64,000 nucleotides of DNA from SAR202 cluster bacterium. Its GTDB lineage: Bacteria > Chloroflexota > Dehalococcoidia > Lucifugimonadales > Lucifugimonadaceae. The stretch covers positions 56,474 to 120,473 of the forward strand of contig VFGZ01000055.1 of the NCBI GenBank assembly GCA_009392215.1. Direction: 5' to 3'. Within the stretch, counting starts at the first letter, position 1. The number at the start of each line of letters is the position of its first letter. The translations under genes and the position numbers were made by a program. This document shows, one piece after another, positions 21,561-29,608 of this stretch. The notes under the pieces were generated by a model that was given only the letters and a program-made list of their open reading frames with translations, was not told the origin of the DNA and ran no database searches.

Positions 21561-21598
21561 GTTGAGTTGGTTACGAATTTGTCGTAGCCATTTTCAAC
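21561..21598 (+). other. Hairpin between citrate synthase and the methyltransferase
   Basis: TGGTTACG pairs with CGTAGCCA (8 bp, one G-U) around a 7-base loop. An outer GTTGA/TCAAC extends the stem past a small internal loop. It ends 10 bases before the ATG at 21609. It could be a weak terminator or part of a leader. Confidence 0.35.
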
Positions 21599-21608
21599 GA
21601 GTTACAGC

Positions 21609-22901
21609 ATGACGATACCTAACTCCCACAGCGCATTAGAAAGAAGCCTGATCGATCATATTTCTAAGTACGGACCTGTTACTTTTGAGTCGTTTATGAA
21701 TTTTGTTCTTTACGACAACGATCAAGGCTATTATCCAACTCGCCGCAGAACTTTTGGTTCAAAACCTGTCGGAACAGACGGAGACTACTTTACGAGTCCT
21801 ACTACCCATCCAGTATTTGGTGCCTTGCTCGCATTGCAACTTAGGGAAATGTGGTTTTTGCTCGACTCACCATCCGAATTTACAGTTATCGAAATGGGTG
21901 CGGGTGATGGTACTCTTCGTTCGGATATTCTGGAATACGTGCAGCAAGAACTTCCAGATTTCGCTCAAACTATTCGCTACGTCGCCACAGATTTGGTTCC
22001 ACCGTCAAATGTAAACGGTGTTCTTGATAATTCTTATCTTCCAAGTGATGTGGTTGGGTGTATCGTTTCTAACGAGCTGCTTGATGCCTACCCATTTAAT
22101 CGTTTCATTGTGCAAGATGGGGTAGTCAAAGAAATTTTTGTTGACTACCAGGATGGGAAGCTTGTCGATTCTGTAGGTGAAGTAAGTGAACCTGAAATTG
22201 CGGCGCGCGTCGATCCATTTTTGGATTCTCTTACAGAAGGTTATAAGGGTGAGGTAAATCTGAGACTTGGTTACTGGTCGGACTCAGTTGCCGCCGCGCT
22301 ACAGCGTGGGTACGTTATTACCGTCGATTATGGATATGATCGTCCTGATCTGTATCAATCTTCGAGACCAGAGGGTTCGATGCGGTGTTATTACCAGCAC
22401 ACGCTCAGCCAAGATCCGTTGAGGAGAATTGGCAAGCAAGACATAACATCACATGTGGATTTTACGGCTGTAGATCATACGCTGATGGTCAATCACATCA
22501 AACGAATTGGGAAGCTTACTCAACGCCAATTCTTATTGAATTTAGGCCTGAAGGATTTTTCTGACGACATTAATTTGCGATCATCGAATAAAGAACTTTC
22601 TAGAAAAGATTTTCTAGAAAATCTTGCTGGTATCGAGGCGTTAATTGATTCGGATGGGCTTGGGAAGTTTAGAGTGGTGCTGCATGCAAAAAATATTGAT
22701 CAAGTGCATCGAATTACCGGCATAACAGGTCATAAATCTCTTGTGGAAGGTCGCAATACACCTACATTAAATAATTCAGAAGCAAGTCATGCTCGCTTGC
22801 TTAGATCTGGTAATCCGTTTGGACAAACTAACAGTGAACTTAGAAGCGGTATGACTTGGGAGCAGCTGTTTTGTGATGACTCGACCAGTAGTGTTAATTG
22901 A
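21609..22901 (+). CDS. SAM-dependent methyltransferase, MidA/NDUFAF7 (DUF185) family
   Basis: A 430-residue protein of the DUF185/MidA family, to which mitochondrial NDUFAF7 (complex I arginine methyltransferase) belongs. Diagnostic stretches are SFMNFVLYDNDQGYY near the N-terminus, GDYFTSPTTHPVFG, the SAM-binding IEMGAGDGTLRSDIL, and SNELLDAYPFNRF. The C-terminal 50 residues are not recognisable. It opens a co-directional run, with gcvT starting 28 bases later. Its substrate here is unknown. Confidence 0.85.
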   Translation: MTIPNSHSALERSLIDHISKYGPVTFESFMNFVLYDNDQGYYPTRRRTFGSKPVGTDGDYFTSPTTHPVFGALLALQLREMWFLLDSPSEFTVIEMGAGDGTLRSDILEYVQQELPDFAQTIRYVATDLVPPSNVNGVLDNSYLPSDVVGCIVSNELLDAYPFNRFIVQDGVVKEIFVDYQDGKLVDSVGEVSEPEIAARVDPFLDSLTEGYKGEVNLRLGYWSDSVAAALQRGYVITVDYGYDRPDLYQSSRPEGSMRCYYQHTLSQDPLRRIGKQDITSHVDFTAVDHTLMVNHIKRIGKLTQRQFLLNLGLKDFSDDINLRSSNKELSRKDFLENLAGIEALIDSDGLGKFRVVLHAKNIDQVHRITGITGHKSLVEGRNTPTLNNSEASHARLLRSGNPFGQTNSELRSGMTWEQLFCDDSTSSVN

Positions 22902-22929
22902 ACTCCTTAGGTGAATGGAGATGGAATAG

Positions 22930-24051
22930 ATGTTGACTGACGGTTTGCAATCTCCCAAAAAAACACCAATCTATCGAACACATTTGGAATCCAATGCAAA
23001 GATGACGGATTTTTGTGGTTGGAACATGCCGATTCAATACCAAAAAGGCATTATTGCTGAAGTAAAAGCTGTTCGTGGTTCGGTGGGTATTTTCGATGTT
23101 TCACATATGGGACGGATAGAATTTGAAGGCTCAGGAGCAGAATATTTTTTAGGGAAGATTTTGTCAGCGAACTTAAAGGCTTTAAACCTTGGACGCAGCA
23201 AATACAATTTTATCTGTAATAAGGATGGTGGCATTATCGATGACGCTATGGTTTATCGCGTCGGAGATGAGAGATTTCTTTTGATAGTGAATGCGGGAAA
23301 TACGCATAAGGATTTGAAGTGGATAGCCTCTCAAGCCATGGATGGCTCCGATTGCAATATGGCGGTATTAACTGATAAAACCGCTATGATCGCTGTGCAA
23401 GGGCCTAAGGCAGTAGCGATAGTTGATGAAGTGACACATGGGGCTGCTTCGAAGATTGGTCGTTTTCGAATCGCGAATGTTTCATTTGATGGTTGCGATG
23501 CTACCTTGGCGAGAACTGGGTATACAGGCGAAGATGGATTTGAAATTATTGTTCCCGCAGATCAAGGATCAGATCTATGGTTACTTTTGAAAAACTCTGG
23601 TGCTATTGAATGTGGGCTTGGGTCTCGTGATGTGTTGAGGCTGGAAGCAGGGTTGCCGCTACATGGGAATGACATTTCATCATCGACTAATCCCTTTGAG
23701 GCTGGGTTTGGTCGTTTTGTATATACAGAAGCTCCTGATTATGTAGCCGGTGATGCATTAATCCAGTTACTGTCTACAGAGCCTCATCGGCTCTTAGTAG
23801 GTTTTAAAATGATTGGACGAGGTATTCCACGACCAGGCCTTAAAATTCTTTCCTGTTCGCCTGAAGAAAGTAATTCCAGTGTTATAGGCAATGTTACTTC
23901 AGGTACTTATTCCCCGACCGTTGACTGCGGTATTGGTATGGGCTACGTTGATCGAAAATACTCTAAAGTAGGTAATCATATTGTTATTGATGTTAGAGGT
24001 AGACTAGTTGCAGCTGAAATTGTGAAATTACCCTTTTATAAACCGTTTTAA
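22930..24051 (+). CDS. gcvT: Glycine cleavage system T protein (aminomethyltransferase)
   Basis: A 373-residue GcvT. Family landmarks are CGWNMPIQY near 29-37, GIFDVSHMGRIEF, the central YTGEDGFEIIVP, GLGSRDVLRLEAGLPLHGND, and the C-terminal barrel with GNVTSGTYSPT. It transfers the aminomethyl carbon from lipoylated GcvH to tetrahydrofolate and releases ammonia. It stands first in gcvT-gcvH-gcvPA-gcvPB. No glycine riboswitch is apparent in the 28 bases before it. Confidence 0.95.
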   Translation: MLTDGLQSPKKTPIYRTHLESNAKMTDFCGWNMPIQYQKGIIAEVKAVRGSVGIFDVSHMGRIEFEGSGAEYFLGKILSANLKALNLGRSKYNFICNKDGGIIDDAMVYRVGDERFLLIVNAGNTHKDLKWIASQAMDGSDCNMAVLTDKTAMIAVQGPKAVAIVDEVTHGAASKIGRFRIANVSFDGCDATLARTGYTGEDGFEIIVPADQGSDLWLLLKNSGAIECGLGSRDVLRLEAGLPLHGNDISSSTNPFEAGFGRFVYTEAPDYVAGDALIQLLSTEPHRLLVGFKMIGRGIPRPGLKILSCSPEESNSSVIGNVTSGTYSPTVDCGIGMGYVDRKYSKVGNHIVIDVRGRLVAAEIVKLPFYKPF

Positions 24052-24096
24052 ATTATTCGATTTAGCATTTTTATTTGTTGGGGAGCTAAAGCATAG

Positions 24097-24471
24097 ATGT
24101 ATCCAGATGATTTGAAATACTCAAAAGAGCATGAGTGGGTGCGTATTAATGGCTCTATCGCTGAGATAGGCGTTACATTGTTCGCACAGGAATCTTTGGG
24201 AGATGTTGTATACGTTGACCTACCTGAAGTCGGATCTGAAGTTGAGCAATTTGCTAAATTCGGTGAAATTGAATCGGTAAAAGCCGTAAGTGATCTTTTT
24301 TGTCCGGTGGAAGGCAAAATTATCGAGATTAACCATGAGGTAATAGATAATCCTGAGGTAGTTAATACAGAGCCTTACGGATCCGGGTGGTTGATAAAGG
24401 TTCAACTTTCTGATCCCTCGAAGGTTGATGATTTGATGGATGCAGCTACATACGAATCGACTTTGGGGTAA
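24097..24471 (+). CDS. gcvH: Glycine cleavage system H protein
   Basis: A 124-residue lipoyl carrier protein with the sequence GEIESVKAVSDL, in which K62 is the lipoylated lysine. YVDLPEVGSEV, EINHEVIDNPEVVN and YGSGWLIKV are standard GcvH blocks. It shuttles the aminomethyl group between the P and T proteins. A GGGGAG-type Shine-Dalgarno precedes the ATG. gcvPA starts 13 bases after its stop. Confidence 0.96.
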   Translation: MYPDDLKYSKEHEWVRINGSIAEIGVTLFAQESLGDVVYVDLPEVGSEVEQFAKFGEIESVKAVSDLFCPVEGKIIEINHEVIDNPEVVNTEPYGSGWLIKVQLSDPSKVDDLMDAATYESTLG

Positions 24472-24484
24472 CGATCTTTTCATA

Positions 24485-25828
24485 ATGTCAGTGCCTTCTA
24501 ATACCACGATAAATCACCCTTATATTCCTTCCACAGATTTTGAACGTGAAGAGATGCTTAGGGTGATTGGTGTTGATTCTTTCGACGATTTGTTAACGGA
24601 CATACCACTTGCCCATCGATATCCACGAATGGATCTTACTTCGGGACTTAGCGAGCAAGAACTTGCGTCAGAAATTGGTAGTTTTGCCGGTGAAAACGCC
24701 TCGCCTTCTAGTGGTTACGTATCATTCCTAGGGGCTGGCGCTTATAGACACTACATTCCTTCGGTAGTTCGTTCGATACTTCAACGCGGTGAATTTGTGA
24801 CTGGATATACCCCCTATCAGCCAGAAGCTGCCCAGGGCACTCTTCAGGTGGGCTTTGAATTCCAGACTATTATTTGTCAGTTGACAGGTATGGAAGTCGC
24901 CAATGCGGGTATGTATGACGGTCCCACGGCGTTCGCCGAGGCATGCTTGATGGCTGCTAGAGTTACCCGCCGCAACAAAGTCGCACTGCTCTCAGACGTT
25001 GATAATCGCTTGTTAGATGTTTTAATTTCATATGTGAAATATCAGGATATTGAGGTGATTAAAATCACCCCTGATACACGTGTAATTCCTGATGATCTTG
25101 CATGCATTGGTATTCAAAGTCCAAATTTTTTTGGTGAAATTCAAGATGTTGAGAGATTAACTAATTTGGCTCATGAGAACGGTGCTCTCTCAGTAGTTCA
25201 TGTAAATCCAACATCGCTGGGCTTATTCAAACCCCCTGGAGAGTTTGGTGTAGACATAGTTACGGCTGACGGCCAACCCCTTGGTGTACCAATGGCTTTT
25301 GGAGGTCCATATGTTGGTTTATTTGCTTGTAAAAAGGCACAGATAAGGCAGATGCCGGGCAGAATTATTGGCTTAACCAAAGACACTCAGGGAAGGGCTG
25401 GCTATGCACTGACACTTCAGACTCGGGAGCAGCATATTCGACGCGAGCGAGCAACATCGAATATATGTACCAGCACTCAACTAATTGCTCTTATGGTGAC
25501 AGCCTACGTAGCGACTTTGGGTAAGCAAGGTTTAAAGGAAGTGGCTGAGTTGTGTTACCAAAAGGCTCACTACGCTGCCGCAGAAATTGCGAAAATCGAA
25601 GGATATTCTGTTCGAACTAGTGGTACTTTTTTTCATGAATTTGTTGTGACATGTCCAACTAATCCATCTGCTATAAACGCCGAACTTTTGAAGCAGAAAA
25701 TTATAGGAGGATTGGATATTTCGCATAGATCTCATAACGGTATGCTTGTCTGTTTCACTGAGATAAATTCGAAAAAAGATATTGATAGATTTGTAGAGTT
25801 ATTGAGTCAATATGGTGAGGTCCACTGA
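24485..25828 (+). CDS. gcvPA: Glycine dehydrogenase (decarboxylating) subunit 1
   Basis: The N-terminal half of a split P protein, 447 residues from ATG 24485. A longer reading from 24440 would lie inside gcvH and adds only 15 unrelated residues. Typical motifs are YIPSTDFEREEML, FLGAGAYRHYIPS, YTPYQPEAAQGTLQ, the AFGGPYVGLFACKK segment and TREQHIRRERATSNICT. With GcvPB it decarboxylates glycine using PLP; the PLP lysine is on GcvPB. Its stop codon meets the proposed AUU start of gcvPB. Confidence 0.94.
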   Translation: MSVPSNTTINHPYIPSTDFEREEMLRVIGVDSFDDLLTDIPLAHRYPRMDLTSGLSEQELASEIGSFAGENASPSSGYVSFLGAGAYRHYIPSVVRSILQRGEFVTGYTPYQPEAAQGTLQVGFEFQTIICQLTGMEVANAGMYDGPTAFAEACLMAARVTRRNKVALLSDVDNRLLDVLISYVKYQDIEVIKITPDTRVIPDDLACIGIQSPNFFGEIQDVERLTNLAHENGALSVVHVNPTSLGLFKPPGEFGVDIVTADGQPLGVPMAFGGPYVGLFACKKAQIRQMPGRIIGLTKDTQGRAGYALTLQTREQHIRRERATSNICTSTQLIALMVTAYVATLGKQGLKEVAELCYQKAHYAAAEIAKIEGYSVRTSGTFFHEFVVTCPTNPSAINAELLKQKIIGGLDISHRSHNGMLVCFTEINSKKDIDRFVELLSQYGEVH

Positions 25829-25830
25829 TT
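25814..25830 (+). promoter_or_regulatory. Shine-Dalgarno and probable AUU start of gcvPB
   Basis: GGTGAGG (25814-25820) stands 7 bases before an in-frame ATT (25828-25830) that overlaps the gcvPA stop TGA by one base. The first ATG (25870) has no Shine-Dalgarno. The 14 extra codons are open and supply the conserved residues just before DRS. Confidence 0.45.
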
Positions 25831-25869
25831 ATCAATAAAAGTACTACTGATATAGACCGTCGGTTACTT

Positions 25870-27303
25870 ATGGATCGTTCGGTTACGGGGCGTAAAGCAT
25901 TTTCACTTCCTGAGTCCGATGTACCCTTCCAGGAAATGCCGGATCGCGCGCAGATGCGTGATGATCTAGAGTTACCTGAGGTATCTCAGTTGGAAGTGAT
26001 TCGATACTTTTCAATATTGAGCCAACGAAACTTTTCTATTGATACGAATTTTTATCCGCTTGGCTCATGCACAATGAAATATAACCCTAAGATCAACGAT
26101 GAACTTTCAAATATCCCAGGGCTAGCCGACCTTCATCCTTTGCAGCCACAAGATACTGCGCAAGGTGCCATCAGACTGCTAAAGGAGCTACAAGATGATT
26201 TGGGTGAGATCACTGGATTACCTGCTGTTTCTCTAGCTCCCCTCGCAGGTGCCCAAGGGGAATACGCCGGACTACTTATCGCACGTGCCTACCATGAGGC
26301 ACGGAATGATACTCAACGGACAGTTGCGATCATTCCGGATTCTGCTCATGGAACTAACCCAGCTTCAGCAACAATGGCGGGCTTAGATGTTGTAACAGTC
26401 GGGTCTGATCCAAATGGCAATGTTGATGTATCTAATCTACGTGAACTTTCAGATTCTCGAACCGCTGTTTTTATGCTCACCATACCGAGCACTTTGGGTT
26501 TATTTGAGCCGAACATTCTTGAAATTACGGAAATTATTCACAACGCCGGGGGGCTGGTGTACGCAGATGGAGCTAATTTGAATGCCCTGCTAGGAATTGT
26601 GAAACTTGGTGACTTGGGGGTCGATATATGCCACTCTAATCTTCACAAGACCTTTTCAACACCTCATGGTGGAGGAGGACCAGGCTCAGGTCCTGTAATG
26701 GTGAGCGATGTTCTTGCGAAATTTCTTCCTGACCCCGTAGCCGAAAAGCGTGATGGCAGGTACATATTGGCAAATCCTGAGCAGTCGATTGGATCCATAA
26801 ATGGATTTCATGGATCTTTTTCAATCGCAGTGAGGGCGTATGCATATATCAAAGCTTTAGGTTTGGAAGGTTTGCAATCTGTTTCTAAAAACGCCATTAT
26901 CAACGCTAATTACGTACAAACTAATCTGCGAGACAAATATAACCTACCTGTGGATCGTTATTGTATGCATGAAACAGTTCTTTCTGCATCCCGCCAGAAA
27001 GATCGTGGCATTGCAGGTCTCGATATTGCAAAGCGTTTGCTTGATTTTGGTATTCACGCACCGACGATGTATTTTCCGATGATAGTTGACGAAGCGCTAA
27101 TGATTGAGCCAACTGAATCTGAATCAAAAGAGACTTTAGACCACTTTATTGCTGTGATGAAGCAAATTGATGACGAGACGGTTAACAACGCAGAATTAGT
27201 TAGCGATGCTCCGCATGATCTGCCTGTTACGCGTCTTGATGAGGCATCGGCTGCGCGTAAACCGATTTTGCGCTGGTCTCCTGTGGATTTAGATGATCAA
27301 TGA
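25870..27303 (+). CDS. gcvPB: Glycine dehydrogenase (decarboxylating) subunit 2
   Basis: The C-terminal half of the split P protein, 477 residues from the first ATG. The PLP-binding lysine is K260 in NLHKTFSTPHGGGG. Also present are DTNFYPLGSCTMKYNPK, IPDSAHGTNPASA and YADGANLNALLG. Translation probably begins upstream at an ATT at 25828, which has a good Shine-Dalgarno, giving 491 residues and a better match to the family N-terminus. The 3' end overlaps the next gene by ATGA. It acts with GcvPA in the cytosol. Confidence 0.94.
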   Translation: MDRSVTGRKAFSLPESDVPFQEMPDRAQMRDDLELPEVSQLEVIRYFSILSQRNFSIDTNFYPLGSCTMKYNPKINDELSNIPGLADLHPLQPQDTAQGAIRLLKELQDDLGEITGLPAVSLAPLAGAQGEYAGLLIARAYHEARNDTQRTVAIIPDSAHGTNPASATMAGLDVVTVGSDPNGNVDVSNLRELSDSRTAVFMLTIPSTLGLFEPNILEITEIIHNAGGLVYADGANLNALLGIVKLGDLGVDICHSNLHKTFSTPHGGGGPGSGPVMVSDVLAKFLPDPVAEKRDGRYILANPEQSIGSINGFHGSFSIAVRAYAYIKALGLEGLQSVSKNAIINANYVQTNLRDKYNLPVDRYCMHETVLSASRQKDRGIAGLDIAKRLLDFGIHAPTMYFPMIVDEALMIEPTESESKETLDHFIAVMKQIDDETVNNAELVSDAPHDLPVTRLDEASAARKPILRWSPVDLDDQ

Positions 27304-28148
27304 TTGTTGATACTCACGTTCATATTTGGGAAGTGCCGCCTATCGCAGAGATTGGTCCTACTGCTCCGAACTTCACCGCACGGCCTGAAGTCCACGGAAA
27401 TGCTGAGTTATTGTTGGAAGATATGGATGCGAATGGGGTGGACAAAACCGTTCTTGTTCAAACATCCTTTTCCACTTGGAACAATGAGTATGTAGCTGCT
27501 TCGGCTATTAAATACCCCGATCGATTTGTTTCGATGGGGTTGATCGATCCGATGGACGAGAATAATGCACAAGCTGCCGTTTACTGGATGCAGGAGCGCC
27601 AGATGCAAGGATTTCGTTTTCATCCTCAGTACTATGAAGATGTAGATATTTTGAAACGGTCCGAAAATGAAACTATGTTTAAATGTATTGAGGAGCGTCG
27701 TGGAATTGTTCAAGTGCATAATCGACCTGAGCATGCCCATCAGCTCGATTATGTTGCATCAAGATACCCGGGAATTACATGGCTGATAGATCATATGATG
27801 TATCCCGACCCTGTGATGGCTCCAACTTGGGATGTATACAAGCCTGTTTTGGAACTGGCTAATCACCCGAATATTTTTATCAAGATTTCTGATGTGCATA
27901 ATAGGTCTGTGGAGTTGTTTCCTTTTACTGATATGCATGGCGTCGTTAAGTTGGCGATTGAAGCATTCGGAATAGACAGGTGTTTGTGGGGTACGGGTTA
28001 TCCTGGTCACCACCGTGTTGACAATGGATGGTTGTCGCTTGAGGATGAGCTTCGACTTGTTCGGGAAGGATTTGATTGGTTAACTGATCAAGATCAATCA
28101 AAATACCTTGGTGAAAACGCAATGCGGATCTGGAGATGGGATAATTAG
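27300..28148 (+). CDS. Amidohydrolase_2-family TIM-barrel hydrolase
   Basis: A 282-residue member of the amidohydrolase-2 group, which includes 2-pyrone-4,6-dicarboxylate lactonase and ACMSD-type decarboxylases. The N-terminal metal motif is MIVDTHVHIWE (H6, H8). Further landmarks are MQGFRFHPQYYE, WLIDHMMYPDP and, near the end, LWGTGYPGHH with ENAMRIW. Its ATG overlaps the gcvPB stop (ATGA), so translation is probably coupled. The selenoprotein-like peroxiredoxin follows 47 bases later. The substrate is unknown, and a link to glycine metabolism is not obvious. Confidence 0.82.
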   Translation: MIVDTHVHIWEVPPIAEIGPTAPNFTARPEVHGNAELLLEDMDANGVDKTVLVQTSFSTWNNEYVAASAIKYPDRFVSMGLIDPMDENNAQAAVYWMQERQMQGFRFHPQYYEDVDILKRSENETMFKCIEERRGIVQVHNRPEHAHQLDYVASRYPGITWLIDHMMYPDPVMAPTWDVYKPVLELANHPNIFIKISDVHNRSVELFPFTDMHGVVKLAIEAFGIDRCLWGTGYPGHHRVDNGWLSLEDELRLVREGFDWLTDQDQSKYLGENAMRIWRWDN

Positions 28149-28195
28149 TGGCATTGCGTTTTACGGTTCCAACAGTTACGGAGTGATTACAGAAG

Positions 28196-28675
28196 ATGGT
28201 ATTAAGACCTGGTACTCAAGCCCCGGATTTTACGCTTAACACACATTCGGGTCAGGTAACTCTTTCGGAGTTACGTGGCAAGACGGTAGTTATAGGCTTT
28301 CATCCGGCTAGCTTCACTGGTGGCTGAGTAAATCAAGTGCGCGGGTTCCGTGCAAGTTACGATAAATTTCAGGCAGTTGATACCGAAATTATTGAAATTA
28401 GTTGTGATTCCGTAGCCGTTCAGAAGGCATGGGTCGAAAGTATGGGGGAGCATGAGGGTGTTGAGGGTGTTCCATTTCATGTTGCTAGTGATTTTTGGCC
28501 GCATGGTGCTGTGGCAAAGGCATATGGTGTATTTAACGAAGAACGTGGTAATTCCAGACGTTCCGTTTTCATCATCGATTCTGACGGGATCATTTACTGG
28601 TCAAATCTTTACACGGACTCAATACCAGCTGCGGGAGAACTTCTTCACGAAATCGAAAAGTTGCAAAATCGCTGA
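28196..28675 (+). CDS. Probable selenocysteine-containing peroxiredoxin (in-frame TGA at 28325)
   Basis: Reading through one TGA gives a complete 159-residue AhpE/BCP-like peroxiredoxin. It starts with the thioredoxin-fold entry PGTQAPDFTLNTHSGQVTL. The active-site loop is HPASFTGG followed by TGA (codon 44, bases 28325-28327). The family motif is P-x-x-x-T-x-x-C, and here P37, T41 and codon 44 line up so that the TGA sits exactly at the peroxidatic Cys. The frame continues without any other stop through GFRASYDKF, EIISCD-like strand residues (C70) and SRRSVFIID, whose Arg (121 or 122) is the expected active-site arginine. A hairpin at 28338-28354 lies at bSECIS distance. Without recoding only a 112-residue fragment lacking the active site would be called. 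No resolving Cys is obvious. A nonsense mutation is the alternative. Confidence 0.85.
28338..28354 (+). promoter_or_regulatory. bSECIS-like hairpin downstream of the recoded TGA
   Basis: TGCGCGG (28338-28344) pairs with CCGTGCA (28348-28354): 7 bp with one G-U. The loop is GTT, with a G at its first position. The loop begins 18 bases after the TGA, inside the known spacing for bacterial SECIS elements. The 17-base size equals the E. coli fdhF upper stem-loop. Confidence 0.6.
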
Positions 28676-28820
28676 GCCGAATATTCTGTTTAAGTTTCTG
28701 TTTAAATGAGATCGAAGTTTCGATTTGTTTAGAATTACTTTGAGTTGTCTGTGATTGTTGGTTCAACAGATAAACTATCTGCGATGATTTGTATTTTGAC
28801 TGTAATAAGGAGAATCTGAG

Positions 28821-29495
28821 TTGGCGAGGCATACGCGTCTGGAGGTATTGACTGCAGTTAATAAAATTGGTGTTGTGCCTGTTTTTTACAACGGTGATAT
28901 TGTGACTGCTCAGAATATTGCTAAGGCCTGCGTGAACGGTGGAATCAAGGTTCTTGAATTTACTAACCGCGGCGATCATGCATGGGAAGTGTTTTCTGCT
29001 CTGGAAAAATTTTGCGCTTCTGAATTACCTGACGCTATTCTTGGTGCCGGTTCGGTGCTCGATGCGGGTACAGCGTCGATGTACATAAGTTCAGGGGCAT
29101 GCTTTATCGTCGGACCAGTAACAAATTCAGACGTCGCAAAGGTCTGTAATAGACGAAAAATCGGTTATATCCCTGGTTGTGGCACAGCTTCTGAAATATC
29201 CGCTGCTGAAGAGTTGGGTGTTGAGATAGTTAAGGTTTTTCCCGGAAGTGCTGTTGGTGGTCCAGGATTTGTGAAAGATTTACTTGGTCCGATGCCGTGG
29301 TCATCAATCATGCCAACTGGTGGTGTTGATATAACCGAAGATTCACTACGGCCGTGGTTTGAATCCGGTGTATCTGCTGTTGGTATGGGTTCTAAACTTG
29401 TATCGTCCGACATCCTGAGAGATGGGGCATGGGATGAACTAGAAAATCGCAGTAGAGATACCGTTGAACTTATCAAGTCGATACGAGGTGGATAA
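28821..29495 (+). CDS. eda: KDPG/KDG aldolase (Eda family)
   Basis: A 224-residue class I aldolase of the KDPG/KHG family. The catalytic residues are E46 (VLEFTNRG) and the Schiff-base lysine K138 (VEIVKVFPGS). GAGSVLDAGTA, IPGCGTASE and MPTGGVD match the phosphate and substrate-binding loops. It starts at TTG 28821 with AAGGAG 8 bases upstream. It would cleave 2-keto-3-deoxy-6-phosphogluconate to pyruvate and glyceraldehyde 3-phosphate. KDG kinase lies 113 bases downstream on the same strand, a standard pair for sugar-acid use. Confidence 0.9.
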   Translation: MARHTRLEVLTAVNKIGVVPVFYNGDIVTAQNIAKACVNGGIKVLEFTNRGDHAWEVFSALEKFCASELPDAILGAGSVLDAGTASMYISSGACFIVGPVTNSDVAKVCNRRKIGYIPGCGTASEISAAEELGVEIVKVFPGSAVGGPGFVKDLLGPMPWSSIMPTGGVDITEDSLRPWFESGVSAVGMGSKLVSSDILRDGAWDELENRSRDTVELIKSIRGG

Positions 29496-29608
29496 GGTAA
29501 CTATGTGGGTATGTTCAAACGTGGTTATGTTGTCTGGTAATGGCTGACTAGTTTAGTGCCATCTTAATCCTGTATTCATACAATAAGCGGAAAAGAGTTG
29601 AGATTTCT

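Noticed and set aside
22902..22929. A glycine riboswitch before gcvT
   Set aside because: The gap is only 28 bases, too short for the aptamer; the leader of the upstream methyltransferase gene also shows no such fold.
24440..24484. An upstream start for gcvPA
   Set aside because: It lies within gcvH and has no family similarity; ATG 24485 gives the standard N-terminus.
28337..28675. A 112-residue protein starting at GTG 28337
   Set aside because: It begins inside the peroxiredoxin fold, just after the active site, in the same frame as the 43 codons before the TGA. It is better explained as the C-terminal part of the recoded gene.
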